A stretch of DNA of 64,000 nucleotides from Craterilacuibacter sinensis (GCF_009831765.1 NZ_WSSB01000006.1:62001-126000), one strand, 5' to 3'; shown: positions 38,673 through 49,306, numbered from the stretch's first letter. Notes: generated by a model from the letters alone, not told the origin. Numbers and translations: made by a program.

Positions 38673-40970
38673 ATGAAAACAACAACATTAGTCGCTGCAC
38701 TTGCCATGGCCTTTATGGCCCAGGCTCAGGCTGAAAGCAGCTTTGTCATCAAGGATATCAAGGTAGAAGGCTTGCAGCGTACCGAGCCCGGTACGGTGTT
38801 CAGCTATCTGCCGGTCAAGGTGGGCGATACGTTTGACAGCCAGAAGGCTGCCGACGCGATCAAGGCATTGTTTGCCACCGGTTTTTTTAATGATGTCCGG
38901 GTCGAGCATGAAGGTGATGTCGTTATCGTTGCCGTGGCCGAACGTCCGGTGGTGGCTCAGCTGACGGTCGAAGGTGCCAAGGAATTCGACAAGGAACAGC
39001 TGAAAAAGGCGCTCAAGGAAAATGGTCTGGCCGATGGCCGCATCTTTGATCAGGCTTTGCTGGATCAGGCGGTACAGGAGCTCAAGCGCCAGTATTACAG
39101 CCGGGGAAAATACTCGGTAGAGATCCAGCCTACGGTGACGCGGCTGGACCGCAACCGCGTGGCGGTGACGCTGGATATTACCGAAGGCGTGACGGCCAAG
39201 ATTCGCGACATCAAGATCGTCGGCGCCCAGGATTTTTCGCAGGATGATCTGCTGGAAGAGTTTTCACTGGCACCGTCCGGCTGGACCAGCTGGCTGGCGC
39301 GCGATGACCAGTACTCCAAGCAAAAACTGTCTGCCGATCTGGAAAAGCTCAAGGCTTTCTACCAGAACCAGGGCTATGTCGAGTTCAATATCGAGTCGAC
39401 ACAGGTTTCCATTAGCGCTGACAAAAAAGACGTTTACCTCACCATCAATGTGACCGAGGGCAAGCCGTTTCGCGTGTCGGAAACGCGTCTGGCCGGTGAC
39501 TTGAAAGTCGCCGAAACTGCGCTCAAGCCTTTGATTGCGATCAAGGACGGGGCTTTGTTCGAGCGCGAGAAGGTCAATGAAACGGTCAGTGCCATTGCCG
39601 ACAAGCTGGGCGCCGAAGGCTACGCCTTTGCCAACGTCAATGTGGTGCCTGAACTTGACAAGGAAAAGCAGACCGTCAAGCTGACCTTTTTTGTCGATCC
39701 GGGCCGCAAGACCTATGTGCGCCGTGTATCCATTGCCGGCAATACCCGCACCCGTGACGAAGTGATCCGGCGCGAACTGCGCCAGCTGGAGGCCTCCACC
39801 TATAGCGGCGAGGCGATCAAGCGCTCCAAAGAACGTCTGGAACTGCTGGGCTATTTCGAAACCGTCAATATCGAAACGCCACCGGTGACCGAAACGCCGG
39901 ATCAGGTCGATATGGCGATCTCGGTCAAGGAACGCGCCACCGGCAGCATACAGGCCGGTGTCGGTTTCGTGCAGGGCGAGGGTTTGCAGCTGTCGGCCTC
40001 GGTGTCGCAAAGCAATGTGCTGGGTTCGGGCAAGTCGATTGCGCTGGCCTTCTCCAACGGCAAGGCTAACAAGCAGGCGTCGGTATCATTTACCGATCCT
40101 TATTTCACCGCCGATGGCGTGAGCCTTGGTTATGATGCTTACTACCGCGTGTATGACCCGGATGCAGTCGACCAGAGCCGCTATAAGAGCACGACGGTTG
40201 GCGGCGGTTTGCGTATGGGCGTACCGATCACCGAGTACGACCGTGTCAACCTGGGTCTGGGCGTAGAAAATACTGACCTGACGCTATTCCCCGAGAGCCC
40301 GGATCGGTATAAAGACTTTGTCGACGAGTATGGTCCCAAGAATACCACCTTGCTGGGAAGTGCCAGCTGGGGGCGCGATACGCGCGACAGTGCCTTGTGG
40401 CCGACGCGTGGCGGCACCATGGGCTTGCGTCTGGAAGCAGGCTTGCCTGGCGGCGATATCCAGTACTGGCGCTTTACGCCTAGCGTGACCTGGTTCTTCC
40501 CGCTGTCCAAGACCTTCACTCTGGCTACCAGCGGTGAAGCGGGTATCGTCAAGGGCTATGGCAGAACCAAGGATGTGCCGTTCTTCCAGAACTTCTATAT
40601 GGGCGGCATAGGCTCGGTGCGTGGCTTCGACAATGGCAGTATGGGGCCCAAGGAGACGGATCAATTTGGTGATGAAGACTATCTGGGCGGCACGCACAAG
40701 CTGCAGACCAGCATCGAGCTGCTGTTCCCCTTCCCGGGTATGAAGGATAACCGCTCGCTGCGTACCAGCCTGTTCTTCGATGCCGGTACCTTGTGGGACC
40801 CTAAGGTTGCGGGCAGCGATATGTCCGGCGAACTGCGTTACTCGGCCGGTGCTGCACTGGCCTGGCTGTCGCCGGTCGGGCCGATGAAGTTCAGCTATGC
40901 CGTGCCGTTGAAAAAGGAAGAAAGCGACAAGATCCAGCGCTTCCAGTTCACCTTGGGCACGGTCTTCTAA
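38673..40970 (+). CDS. bamA: Outer membrane protein assembly factor BamA
   Basis: 765 residues: Sec signal peptide (about 1-20), five POTRA domains (about 24-420) and a 16-strand barrel. The barrel has GIGSVRGFDNG, the VRGF loop motif, and the C-terminus ends in an aromatic (TLGTVF). Central component that inserts beta-barrel proteins, working with the Skp chaperone encoded next. Confidence 0.98.
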   Translation: MKTTTLVAALAMAFMAQAQAESSFVIKDIKVEGLQRTEPGTVFSYLPVKVGDTFDSQKAADAIKALFATGFFNDVRVEHEGDVVIVAVAERPVVAQLTVEGAKEFDKEQLKKALKENGLADGRIFDQALLDQAVQELKRQYYSRGKYSVEIQPTVTRLDRNRVAVTLDITEGVTAKIRDIKIVGAQDFSQDDLLEEFSLAPSGWTSWLARDDQYSKQKLSADLEKLKAFYQNQGYVEFNIESTQVSISADKKDVYLTINVTEGKPFRVSETRLAGDLKVAETALKPLIAIKDGALFEREKVNETVSAIADKLGAEGYAFANVNVVPELDKEKQTVKLTFFVDPGRKTYVRRVSIAGNTRTRDEVIRRELRQLEASTYSGEAIKRSKERLELLGYFETVNIETPPVTETPDQVDMAISVKERATGSIQAGVGFVQGEGLQLSASVSQSNVLGSGKSIALAFSNGKANKQASVSFTDPYFTADGVSLGYDAYYRVYDPDAVDQSRYKSTTVGGGLRMGVPITEYDRVNLGLGVENTDLTLFPESPDRYKDFVDEYGPKNTTLLGSASWGRDTRDSALWPTRGGTMGLRLEAGLPGGDIQYWRFTPSVTWFFPLSKTFTLATSGEAGIVKGYGRTKDVPFFQNFYMGGIGSVRGFDNGSMGPKETDQFGDEDYLGGTHKLQTSIELLFPFPGMKDNRSLRTSLFFDAGTLWDPKVAGSDMSGELRYSAGAALAWLSPVGPMKFSYAVPLKKEESDKIQRFQFTLGTVF

Positions 40971-40980
40971 GGGAGGTTTT

Positions 40981-41466
40981 GTGAAAGCGATCAATACACT
41001 GTGTCTGGCGCTGGGCCTTGTTTTTGCCGGCTCGGCGTCGGCGGCCGACTTCAAGTTCGGCTATATCAAGATCGAGCGCATTTACAGCGAATCCGCGCCG
41101 GCACAAGCTGCGCAGAAGAAACTGGAGAGGGAGTTTGCGCCGCGCGAAGCCGAGCTTAAGCGTCTGGGTGCCAAGGCCAAGGATTTGCAGGCGCAACTGG
41201 CGAAAAAGCCGGATGACGGGACACGCCGTACCATAGAGCGCGAGATGGGGTCGCTGGAGCGCGAGTATCAGGCCAAACTCAGGGATTTTCGCGATGACCT
41301 GAACCAGCGCCGCAATGAAGAATTCGCTGCGGTGCAGGAGCGGGCCAACCGTCTGGTGCGCCAGATTGCCGAAAAAGAGCAGTATGATCTGGTGCTGCAG
41401 GATGCGGTCTACGTCAATCCCAAGTTTGACATCACGCCGCGCGTGTTGAAAGAAATGGAAAAATAA
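40981..41466 (+). CDS. skp: Periplasmic chaperone Skp/OmpH
   Basis: 161 residues: signal peptide to about 21 ([10 protein letters not shown]), then an OmpH-type coiled coil of charged heptads (about 45-125), forming the jellyfish-like trimer that carries unfolded OMPs to BamA. 10 nt after bamA. Confidence 0.93.
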   Translation: MKAINTLCLALGLVFAGSASAADFKFGYIKIERIYSESAPAQAAQKKLEREFAPREAELKRLGAKAKDLQAQLAKKPDDGTRRTIEREMGSLEREYQAKLRDFRDDLNQRRNEEFAAVQERANRLVRQIAEKEQYDLVLQDAVYVNPKFDITPRVLKEMEK

Positions 41467-41552
41467 GCCCGGACACGGTCCGGTTTATGCTGCGCGGGCG
41501 CCGATGCGTCCGCGCCATTGCCAGCCGACGTCAAGTCGGCTTTATTACTGCC

Positions 41553-42596
41553 ATGAAACTATCCGAAATTATCCGTCACCTCGGTGGCGAACTGCTTGGT
41601 GAAGACTGTGAAATCGTCAAGCTGGCTCCGCTTAGCAGCGCACAGGCCGGCGAGATCACTTTCCTTGCCAACCCGAAGTACCGGCGCGAGCTGGCCTTGT
41701 CCTCTGCCGCTTGCGTGATTGTGCGTGCCGATATGCTTGATGAGGCCACTGCACCCGGGCGCAGCCTGATTGTGACCGCTGATCCTTATCTGTATTTTGC
41801 CCGCGTAGCGACGCTGCTCAATCCCGTTCCGGCCCTGCGGCCGGGGATAGATGCACGCGCGGTCGTCGACGCCAGTGCAAAGGTTGCGGACAGCAGCGAA
41901 ATCGGCCCCTTGGTGTCGGTTGGGCGTGGCGTGGTGATTGGTGAGCGTTGCCGCCTCTATCCGGGTGTGGTGCTGGGCGACCATGTGGTACTGGGCGACG
42001 ATGTGACCCTGTACCCGAATGTGACCATCTATCATGGCTGCCATATTGGCCATCGTGTGGCTATCCATTCGGGCACGGTTATTGGTGCCGATGGTTTTGG
42101 TCTGGCCTGGGACAAGGATCACTGGTTCAAGATCCCGCAAACCGGCCGCGTCGTGATTGAAGACGATGTCGAAGTCGGCGCGAATACCACGATAGATCGT
42201 GGTGCGCTGTCGGATACGGTGATCCGTGCCGGCGCCAAAATAGATAATCTGGTGCAGATCGCGCACAACTGCGAGATCGGTGAACACACGGCGATTGCCG
42301 GCTGTACCGGCATTGCCGGCAGCAGCAAGATAGGTGCGCGCTGCACGCTGGGCGGGGCTGTCATGATGGTCGGGCATATCGAAATTGCCGACCGTACCCA
42401 TATCGGCGGCGGCACTCTGGTGTCCAAGTCGATCAAAAAAGCCGACAACTACGCCTCCAGCTATCCGATGTCGACTGCCAAGGACTGGATGGCCAATGCC
42501 GTGCATTTGCGCCATCTGGATCGTCTGGTTGACCGGGTCAAGCTGCTGGAAAAAGAACTCTTACAGATCAAAAACAAAGAAGGACAAGCCGAATGA
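41553..42596 (+). CDS. lpxD: UDP-3-O-(3-hydroxyacyl)glucosamine N-acyltransferase
   Basis: 347-residue lipid A enzyme adding the N-linked hydroxyacyl chain. N-terminal uridine-binding domain ([11 protein letters not shown]), then left-handed beta-helix hexapeptide repeats (about 110-290) with active-site His in [15 protein letters not shown], and a C-terminal helix. ATG 41553 has a weak SD but matches family start [12 protein letters not shown]. Overlaps fabZ by 4 nt. Confidence 0.96.
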   Translation: MKLSEIIRHLGGELLGEDCEIVKLAPLSSAQAGEITFLANPKYRRELALSSAACVIVRADMLDEATAPGRSLIVTADPYLYFARVATLLNPVPALRPGIDARAVVDASAKVADSSEIGPLVSVGRGVVIGERCRLYPGVVLGDHVVLGDDVTLYPNVTIYHGCHIGHRVAIHSGTVIGADGFGLAWDKDHWFKIPQTGRVVIEDDVEVGANTTIDRGALSDTVIRAGAKIDNLVQIAHNCEIGEHTAIAGCTGIAGSSKIGARCTLGGAVMMVGHIEIADRTHIGGGTLVSKSIKKADNYASSYPMSTAKDWMANAVHLRHLDRLVDRVKLLEKELLQIKNKEGQAE

Positions 42597-43042
42597 GCGA
42601 AGAAGTAACGATCGATGTGCGTGAAATCATGCGCCACCTGCCGCACCGCTACCCGTTTTTGCTGGTGGACCGCGTCACCGAATTCGAGCCGGGCAAGCGC
42701 ATCAAGGCACTGAAAAACGTCACCATCAACGAGCCGTTTTTTGTTGGCCATTTCGGCGACTATCCGGTGATGCCGGGCGTGCTGATTATCGAGGCACTGG
42801 CGCAGGCCGCCGGCGTGCTGTCGATCAAGAGTGCGGGCGAGCGCAAGGATAACGAGCTTTACTTCTTTGTCGGTATCGACAATGCCCGCTTCAAGCGTCA
42901 GGTGGTGCCGGGCGACCAGCTGGTGCTGGAAGTCGAGCAGATTGCCGCCAAGCGCGGCATCGCCAAATACACGGCGCGCGCGCTGGTCGACGGCCAGGTG
43001 GCGTGCGAGGCTGAAATCATGTGTGCCAAACGCGAGGTCTGA
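42593..43042 (+). CDS. fabZ: 3-hydroxyacyl-ACP dehydratase FabZ
   Basis: 149-residue hotdog dehydratase of fatty-acid elongation. [13 protein letters not shown] carries the catalytic His and [20 protein letters not shown] the catalytic Glu. Competes with LpxA/LpxD for hydroxyacyl-ACP, which explains its place in the lpx operon. Confidence 0.98.
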   Translation: MSEEVTIDVREIMRHLPHRYPFLLVDRVTEFEPGKRIKALKNVTINEPFFVGHFGDYPVMPGVLIIEALAQAAGVLSIKSAGERKDNELYFFVGIDNARFKRQVVPGDQLVLEVEQIAAKRGIAKYTARALVDGQVACEAEIMCAKREV

Positions 43043-43043
43043 T

Positions 43044-43817
43044 ATGGCTATCCATCCAACGGCGATTGTCGATGCGAATGCCAAAGTCGCCGCCGATGTC
43101 GAAATCGGCGCCTACTCCATCATCGGCCCGCATGTCGAGATAGGCGAGGGCTGCTGGATCGGCCCGCATGTGGTGATCGAAGGCCATACCCGTCTGGGAC
43201 GCAATAACCGCGTGTTTCAGTTCTGCTCGCTGGGCGCAGCCCCGCAGGACAAGAAATACGCCGGCGAGCCGACCCGGCTGGAAATCGGCGACAACAACAC
43301 CATACGCGAATTCTGCACCTTCAATCTGGGCACCGCCCAGGATGTGGGCGTAACCCGTGTCGGCAACGATAACTGGATCATGGCTTATGTCCATCTGGCG
43401 CATGACTGCCAGGTCGGCAACCATACCATCTTCGCCAATAATGCGACCCTGGCCGGTCATGTGCATATCGGCGACTGGGTGATTCTGGGCGGCTTTACCA
43501 GCGTGCACCAGTTTACCGTGATCGGCGACCATGCCATGACGGCTTTCTCCAGCGCGGTGACGCAGGATGTGCCGCCCTTTATCATGGCTGCGGGTAACCG
43601 CGCCGTGCCGGCGGGCATCAATAGCGAGGGCCTCAAGCGTCGCGGCTTTAGTGCCGAGGCGATACGGGCGGTGAAAAATGCCTATAAGGCGCTATACCGT
43701 CAGGGCCTGTCGCTGGACGAAGCCAAGGCTGCGGTTGCCGGCCTGGTGACGGCTCAGCCCGAGCTTGAGCCTTTCACTCGCTTCTTTGCCCAATCGGCGC
43801 GAGGGATTATCCGCTGA
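43044..43817 (+). CDS. lpxA: UDP-N-acetylglucosamine O-acyltransferase
   Basis: 257-residue first enzyme of lipid A synthesis. Begins [15 protein letters not shown]; hexapeptide beta-helix, catalytic His in [18 protein letters not shown]-terminal helical domain from about residue 190. Starts 1 nt after the fabZ stop. Confidence 0.97.
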   Translation: MAIHPTAIVDANAKVAADVEIGAYSIIGPHVEIGEGCWIGPHVVIEGHTRLGRNNRVFQFCSLGAAPQDKKYAGEPTRLEIGDNNTIREFCTFNLGTAQDVGVTRVGNDNWIMAYVHLAHDCQVGNHTIFANNATLAGHVHIGDWVILGGFTSVHQFTVIGDHAMTAFSSAVTQDVPPFIMAAGNRAVPAGINSEGLKRRGFSAEAIRAVKNAYKALYRQGLSLDEAKAAVAGLVTAQPELEPFTRFFAQSARGIIR

Positions 43818-43819
43818 CC

Positions 43820-45001
43820 ATGGGGGAATCTTTATTCCGCAAGCCGGGCGCGCTCAAGGTGGCCATGGTCGCCGGAGAGGCGTCCGGCGATCTGTTGGGC
43901 GCCTATCTGATTGATGCCATCAAGGCACGTCACCCCGAGGTGGAGTTTGCCGGCATAGGCGGGCCGCGCATGCTGGCGCGCGGCTTTCATAGCATGGTGC
44001 CGCAGGAGCGTCTGGCTGTGCGCGGCTATCTGGAAGTACTGTCGCGCTTGCCCGAACTATTGGGGATACGGCGTCGTCTGAAAAACGCCTTGCTGCTTGA
44101 ACGCCCCGATGTGTTTATCGGTGTGGATGCGCCCGACTTCAATCTGGGGCTGGAAAAGTCGCTCAAGTCCGGTGGGCTGGCAACCGTGCATTATGTCAGC
44201 CCTTCGGTCTGGGCCTGGCGGCCCGAGCGGGTGGCCAAAATCGGCGAATCGGTGTCGCGCATGCTGTGCCTGTTTCCGATGGAGCCGCCGCTATATGAAA
44301 AATATGGTGTGCCGGTGTCCTTTGTTGGCCACCCCTTGGCCAGCGAAATTGCGATCGTGCCGGACAAGGCCGCAATGCGGCGCGAACTGGGCTTGGCGCA
44401 AACCGTGCCGGTGTTTGCCTTGCTGCCGGGCTCGCGCGTAAGCGAGCTGGACTTCATGATGCCGGTGTATCTGGCAGCGGCGCGTTTATTGCTTCAGACC
44501 TATCCGGATGCACAGTTTCTGGTGCCGCTGGCCACGCGCGCAACGATGGACAGGTTCGATGCCTTGCTTACCGAACACAAGGCATGGGATCTGCCGCTAC
44601 GCAAGTTGATCGGTCATGCGCAGATGGCGATGATAGCCAGCGATGTGGTGCTGGTGACCAGTGGTACCGCCACGCTGGAAGTGGCGCTGACCAAGCGTCC
44701 CATGGTGATCAGCTACAAGCTCTCGGCGTTCACCTACTGGCTGGTCAAGCGCAAGATCAAGCTGCCTTGGGTCGGCTTGCCCAATATTCTTGCCGGACGC
44801 GCGGTGGTGCCCGAGTTGTTGCAAGGCGAGGCAACGCCGCAAAAACTGGCGGCTGAACTGATCCGTATCTATCAGGATGCGGCTTATCAAGCCGAGGTGG
44901 TGGCGGAGTTTACCCGCCTGCATCTGGCTTTGAAGCAGGACACGGCGAGTCTGGCGGCAGATGCGGTACTGGAGGTGGCAGGATGCAGCAAATCAGTCTG
45001 A
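43820..45001 (+). CDS. lpxB: Lipid-A-disaccharide synthase
   Basis: 393-residue GT19 glycosyltransferase joining UDP-2,3-diacylglucosamine and lipid [16 protein letters not shown] at the N-terminus, [13 protein letters not shown], and [10 protein letters not shown] are characteristic. Two nt after lpxA; its last 19 nt overlap rnhB. Confidence 0.97.
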   Translation: MGESLFRKPGALKVAMVAGEASGDLLGAYLIDAIKARHPEVEFAGIGGPRMLARGFHSMVPQERLAVRGYLEVLSRLPELLGIRRRLKNALLLERPDVFIGVDAPDFNLGLEKSLKSGGLATVHYVSPSVWAWRPERVAKIGESVSRMLCLFPMEPPLYEKYGVPVSFVGHPLASEIAIVPDKAAMRRELGLAQTVPVFALLPGSRVSELDFMMPVYLAAARLLLQTYPDAQFLVPLATRATMDRFDALLTEHKAWDLPLRKLIGHAQMAMIASDVVLVTSGTATLEVALTKRPMVISYKLSAFTYWLVKRKIKLPWVGLPNILAGRAVVPELLQGEATPQKLAAELIRIYQDAAYQAEVVAEFTRLHLALKQDTASLAADAVLEVAGCSKSV

Positions 45002-45579
45002 TTGCCGGCGTGGATGAGGCGGGCAGGGGCCCCTTGGCCGGTGAAGTCTATGCGGCCGCTGTGATACTCGATCCGGCGCGGCCGATCGCGGGCCTGGCCG
45101 ACTCGAAAAAACTGTCCGAGGCCAAGCGTGACGCATTGGCGCTGGAAATACGCGAAAAGGCCTTGTGCTGGCACATTGCCCGCGCCAGCGTTGCGGAAAT
45201 CGATACGCTGAATATCCTGCACGCGACCATGCTGGCCATGCGTCGTGCACTGGAGGGGCTGGATCGGCAACCTGTCGAGGCCATCATCGATGGCAACCGC
45301 GTACCCACCGGCCTGCTGATGCCGGCACGGGCCATCGTCAAGGGCGATGCGACCGAGCCTGCCATTTCGGCGGCCTCTATTCTGGCTAAAACGGCACGCG
45401 ATGCGTCCTTGCTCGAATTGGATGCGCGTCATCCCGAATACGGCTTTGCCCGGCACAAGGGCTATCCGACCGCCGAGCATATGGCGGCCATCGCCGCGCA
45501 TGGCGTGCTGGCTGAACATCGCAAGAGTTTCGGCCCTGTCAAAAAATGGCTGGAGGCGCATCAGGGCGAGTTGTTCTAA
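44983..45579 (+). CDS. rnhB: Ribonuclease HII
   Basis: 198-residue RNase H2 that removes ribonucleotides from DNA. Catalytic [12 protein letters not shown] (Asp-Glu), then the Asp in IIDGNR and the Asp/Glu region of [18 protein letters not shown]. Overlaps lpxB by 19 nt, the last gene of the series. Its TAA stop is identical to the 3-bp target duplication of the MITE that follows, so the ancestral stop may have been the same TAA or may have lain further on. Confidence 0.97.
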   Translation: MQQISLIAGVDEAGRGPLAGEVYAAAVILDPARPIAGLADSKKLSEAKRDALALEIREKALCWHIARASVAEIDTLNILHATMLAMRRALEGLDRQPVEAIIDGNRVPTGLLMPARAIVKGDATEPAISAASILAKTARDASLLELDARHPEYGFARHKGYPTAEHMAAIAAHGVLAEHRKSFGPVKKWLEAHQGELF

Positions 45580-45719
45580 GAGTGTGTTCACGATCTCGCG
45601 AGCTAGCGCGAGACAAGACGAAAACGGCTAAGAAAGCGGAGTGTACATACGGTACATGAGCATTTCGAAGCCGTTTTTAACGCCGTATCGCCAACGCACA
45701 GCAAATCGTGAGCAGGCTC
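45580..45719. mobile_element. 140-bp MITE-like element directly after rnhB
   Basis: Imperfect 15-bp terminal inverted repeats (45580-45594 and 45705-45719, 12 of 15 matching; GAGTGTGTTCACGAT on the left). TAA is duplicated at 45577-45579 and 45720-45722. The interior is palindrome-rich: CTCGCG/CGCGAG, AAAACGGC/GCCGTTTT and TGTAC/GTACA. No coding capacity. A 3-bp TNA duplication is typical of some IS5-family elements, so mobilisation by such a transposase is plausible. Confidence 0.8.
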
Positions 45720-45763
45720 TAAAGGACTTGATGGCGCGCAGCGTCGGTGAAGCTGCTGAAGGT

Positions 45764-45807
45764 AAAAACAGGGCGCTCCTTGAATCGGGAGACGCCCTGT
45801 TTTTTTG
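45764..45807. terminator. Bidirectional terminator between rnhB and the antiporter gene
   Basis: AAAAACAGGGCG/CGCCCTGTTTTT stem flanked by A and T tracts, usable from both strands of this convergent pair. Confidence 0.88.
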
Positions 45808-45840
45808 TGGCAGGCTGACGAGTGCCGCAGCGCAGGGGAC

Positions 45841-47253
45841 TTACAGTTTCAGCGTGCCTACTACCAAGCCGTAAGCGGCATAGATTCCCAGTGCCACAAT
45901 CAGGATGGCAAGAATGGTTTCACCGCCGTTAAACGGTTTTTGTGCTTTTTCTTTGCGTGCCCAGACATAGAACAGCAGGCCTGGGGCGTAGAGCACCATG
46001 GAGAGCAGCAGGTATTGCAAGCCGGCTGCGTATAGCAACCATATGCCGTAAACGGTGGCGAGCACCGCTACCAGCATATCCTTGCCGGTCGACTCTCCGC
46101 TCTTATAGCCTTCGCCGCGCTGAACTACCATCCACGAGTAAATGGCGCAGAACAGATAGGGCAGCAGAATCATCGAGGTGGCCAGTTGCACCAGGCTCAG
46201 ATACACCGCGCCGTTGAAGTAGGTGATGACCAGAAATAACTGGATCATGCCGTTGGTCAGCCATAGCGACGGCTCGGGCGAGCCGTTGGCATTGGTCTTG
46301 CTGAATACGGCAGGCATCATGCCGTCCTTGGCGGCAAGGTAAGGCGTCTCCCCGCATAGCAGCGTCCAGGCCAGCAAGGCGCCGCCGACCGAAATCACCA
46401 GACCGGCATTCATCAGGTTGGCGCCCCAGGGGCCGACTGCCGCTTCCAGCACATAGGCGGTGGACGGGTTCTTCAGCGCAGCCAGTTCACTCTGGGTCAG
46501 AATGCCCATGGATAGAACCGATACCGCAATCAGCAAGGCTATGGTGAGCAAAAAGCCGATTACGGTGGCCCTGCCTACGTCGGCCATGCTCTGGGCGCGG
46601 CTGGAGAACATCGACGCGCCTTCAATGCCGATAAACACCCATACGGTCACCAGCATGGTGCTTTTCACCTGGTCGACAATGGAGCCCAGTTCGGGTTTGC
46701 CCCAGAAATCGAGATTGAAGGTGTCGATCTTGAAGGCAAACAGTACGATCAGGATAAACAGTGCCAGTGGCACCAGCTTGGCGATGGTGGTGATGGTGTT
46801 GATCATCGCCGCACCCTGCACGCCGCGCAGTACCAGAAAGTGCAGTGCCCACAGCAAGATGGAGGCGCAGATAATGGCGGCGCCGGTATTGCCTTCGCCA
46901 AACATCGGGAACCAGAACGACAGGGCGGAGAACATCACCACAAAGTAGGCGACGTTGCCTATCCAGGCCGAGATCCAGTAGCCCCAGGCCGAGTTGAAAC
47001 CGACATAGTCCCCCAGTGCAGCGCGGGCATAACCGTAGACGCCACCAGTGACTTCGGGTTTTCGGGTTGCCAGTTGCTGGAAAACAAAAGCCAGTGCCAG
47101 CATGCCGACAAAGGTAATGGCCCAGCCTATGATAATGGCGCCGGCACCTGCGCCGGCCGCCATGTTTTGAGGTAGCGAGAAAATGCCGCCACCTATCATT
47201 GAGCCGACCACCAGTGCGGTGAGGGCACCCAGTTTCAGTCTGTTGTCAGACAT
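45841..47253 (-). CDS. APC-family basic amino-acid antiporter, ArcD-like
   Basis: 470-residue transporter of 12-13 membrane segments. N-terminal GALTALVVGSMIGGGIFSLPQ is the unwound helix 1 of APA-family arginine/ornithine or related antiporters; CGETPYLAAKDGMMPAVF is diagnostic of the same group. No arginine deiminase genes are adjacent, so the actual substrate pair is inferred only from similarity. Confidence 0.88.
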   Translation of the reverse strand: MSDNRLKLGALTALVVGSMIGGGIFSLPQNMAAGAGAGAIIIGWAITFVGMLALAFVFQQLATRKPEVTGGVYGYARAALGDYVGFNSAWGYWISAWIGNVAYFVVMFSALSFWFPMFGEGNTGAAIICASILLWALHFLVLRGVQGAAMINTITTIAKLVPLALFILIVLFAFKIDTFNLDFWGKPELGSIVDQVKSTMLVTVWVFIGIEGASMFSSRAQSMADVGRATVIGFLLTIALLIAVSVLSMGILTQSELAALKNPSTAYVLEAAVGPWGANLMNAGLVISVGGALLAWTLLCGETPYLAAKDGMMPAVFSKTNANGSPEPSLWLTNGMIQLFLVITYFNGAVYLSLVQLATSMILLPYLFCAIYSWMVVQRGEGYKSGESTGKDMLVAVLATVYGIWLLYAAGLQYLLLSMVLYAPGLLFYVWARKEKAQKPFNGGETILAILIVALGIYAAYGLVVGTLKL

Positions 47254-47630
47254 GACTTCCTCCAGAAAAATTGATGTGCTGCAAGCTGGATGCTTGCCGC
47301 GGCATCGGCGTCAAAATGCGAAATAGCGTGCTGCGGTGTAGCTGAACCCATTAACCGGGATGCAAACCTGCGTGCTTTCGGTTTGGCATGGCCGGTATAT
47401 GACCAATCGGTAGTGCGGCAACTGCTCTGTGTTATAGACGGCGCATCGGGTTTTGCAGCATCTTGTCGGGTGTTTGCCGACTTTTTGCACGCAACAGCCT
47501 CCGCATGGCTTTTTGGCTCGTGCAAGACTTTGTGCTTGGCAGTAGTAGTCGCTTGCCTTTAGAATGCGCCCCGCACCGCGAGACCGAGCGGCTGCTTTCC
47601 GATTCACTTCGACTGTTCTCGAAGGACAAT
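47254..47630. promoter_or_regulatory. Intergenic region with queC promoter
   Basis: 377 bp between the divergent antiporter gene and queC. TTGGCA (47536-47541), 18-bp spacer and TAGAAT (47560-47565) form a good sigma-70 promoter for the que operon, about 60 nt before the start. I looked for a preQ1 riboswitch between the promoter and queC and found no recognisable one. The rest holds no gene. Confidence 0.65.
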
Positions 47631-48323
47631 ATGAGCCATACCCCGCTGGAACCCGACCGCGCCCTTGTTGTGCTGTCCGGAGGACAAGACTCGACCACCT
47701 GTTTGTACTGGGCCCTGTCGCGCTTTCCCCATGTAGAGACCGTGACTTTCGATTACGGCCAGCGCCACCGCGTGGAGCTGGACTGCGCTCGCACCATCGC
47801 GGCCATGGCTGGCGTCCGCCATACCATCCTTCCGATTGATACCTTTGCCGCCATGGGCGGCAATGCGCTGACCGATGCGGCTATCGCCCCCGAAGACGGC
47901 GTGCGCAGCGACGGTGCGCTGCCCAACACCTTTGTGCCCGGGCGCAACCTGATCTTTCTGACCTTTGCCGCCGCCCATGCCTGGCAGCGCGGCATCGCCA
48001 ATGTCGTGAACGGCGTGGCGCAGACTGACTATTCGGGCTATCCCGATTGCCGCGAGAACACGCTCAAGGCACTGGAGCTGGCGATCAATCTGGGCATGGA
48101 TAGCCGTATCACCTTGCATGCGCCGCTGATGTTCATGAGCAAGGCGCAAACCGTGCATCTGGCCGAAGAGGTCGGTGCGCTGGATGCACTGGCTTACAGT
48201 CACACCTGTTATCAGGGCGCGGTGCCGCCGTGCGGCGAGTGTGCATCCTGCCTGTTGCGTGCCAAGGGCTTTGCCGAGGCTGGTGTGGCTGACCCGCTTG
48301 TTGTACGCGTGGGAGGCTGCTGA
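47631..48323 (+). CDS. queC: 7-cyano-7-deazaguanine synthase QueC
   Basis: 230-residue ATP-dependent enzyme making preQ0 from CDG. The P-loop is [16 protein letters not shown], and the C-terminal zinc Cys set is [18 protein letters not shown]. First gene of a four-gene queuosine precursor operon; its stop overlaps the queD start by one base. Confidence 0.97.
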   Translation: MSHTPLEPDRALVVLSGGQDSTTCLYWALSRFPHVETVTFDYGQRHRVELDCARTIAAMAGVRHTILPIDTFAAMGGNALTDAAIAPEDGVRSDGALPNTFVPGRNLIFLTFAAAHAWQRGIANVVNGVAQTDYSGYPDCRENTLKALELAINLGMDSRITLHAPLMFMSKAQTVHLAEEVGALDALAYSHTCYQGAVPPCGECASCLLRAKGFAEAGVADPLVVRVGGC

Positions 48324-49306
48324 TGCGTATGCTGCATATTGCCAAGGCAGGCTTCGAGGCGGCCCGCAGCCTGTCCGCCATTCCCCATGGCCACAGTTTT
48401 TCCGTTACCGCCAAGGCTGATCTGCCTTTGGCCGATTTGCGCGCGCGCCTTGGCGCCATATGCGCGGGGCTGGACTACTGCGATCTGAATACCCGTTTTT
48501 CCTGTCCTGATGATTTGACCCTGATCCGTCATCTGGCGAGCGATCTGGCCGTGCCTGCCGCCTTGTCGCTGCGTAGCGCACCCGGTCGCGGGGTGGAGCT
48601 GGATGCCGAGGGTCAAGCGCGGGCCTGGCTGAAAACCGGTTTTGAAGCGGCGCACTGGCTACCGCATGTGCCGGAAGGGCATCAGTGCGGGCGGCTGCAT
48701 GGCCATGGCTTTGGCGTGCGCCTGCTGGCCGATGCTGGCCTGGCAGATTATGCGGCGCTGGAAAAAGCGTGGCAGCCGCTGCATGCCTTGTTGCAACACG
48801 GCACGTTGAACCGGATTGCCGGCCTGGAAAACCCGACCAGCGAAGTGCTTGCGTGCTGGCTGTTTGATGCATTGTCGGCGCGCTTGCCGGCCATGGCGGC
48901 GGTGGAAGTGTTCGAGACGGCCACGGCCGGTAGCCGCTTTGATGATCAGGGTCTGCGCATCTGGAAGGAGCAGCGCTTCGAAGCGGCGGTGCCGTTTGAT
49001 GATCAGGGCCGCTACACCGGACACAGCTATCTGGTGCGCCTGCATCTGGCTGGCGATATCGACCCGGAGCAGGGCTGGGTACGCGACTTTGGTGAAGTCA
49101 AGGCTCTGTTCACGCCGCTGTATGCCCGGCTGGACCACCATGCGCTGGATCAGTTGCCGGGCATTGGTGCGACTGACTGCGCCGGTATCGCCCGCTATCT
49201 GGCGACGCATTTTGCGCTGCCACAACTGGTGCGCATCGACCTGTTGGAAAACGATACCGATGGCGCGCTGCTGTGGCTGGACGGGGGGCGTGCATGTACA
49301 CGGTAA
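48323..49306 (+). CDS. queD: Triple-domain 6-carboxytetrahydropterin synthase QueD
   Basis: 327 residues, almost three times a normal QueD (about 120). Three PTPS-like units are recognisable: about 1-95, 103-205 and 213-320. The middle unit holds the zinc ligands (His111, His126, His128), the nucleophile Cys122 (HQCGRLHGH) and the pterin-anchor Glu198 (FETATAG), but has Gln158 where the catalytic Asp should be. The third unit lacks Cys and zinc ligands but has Asp271-His272 (RLDHHAL) after VRDFGEVKALF. The first keeps only HGH and LDY. Makes CPH4 from dihydroneopterin triphosphate if active. Lies between queC and queE in the operon. Confidence 0.9.
   Translation: MRMLHIAKAGFEAARSLSAIPHGHSFSVTAKADLPLADLRARLGAICAGLDYCDLNTRFSCPDDLTLIRHLASDLAVPAALSLRSAPGRGVELDAEGQARAWLKTGFEAAHWLPHVPEGHQCGRLHGHGFGVRLLADAGLADYAALEKAWQPLHALLQHGTLNRIAGLENPTSEVLACWLFDALSARLPAMAAVEVFETATAGSRFDDQGLRIWKEQRFEAAVPFDDQGRYTGHSYLVRLHLAGDIDPEQGWVRDFGEVKALFTPLYARLDHHALDQLPGIGATDCAGIARYLATHFALPQLVRIDLLENDTDGALLWLDGGRACTR

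Noticed and set aside
47566-47630. PreQ1 riboswitch upstream of queC
   Set aside because: I could not lay out the short H-type pseudoknot with its A-rich tail in the leader; the sequence is GC-rich and does not match.
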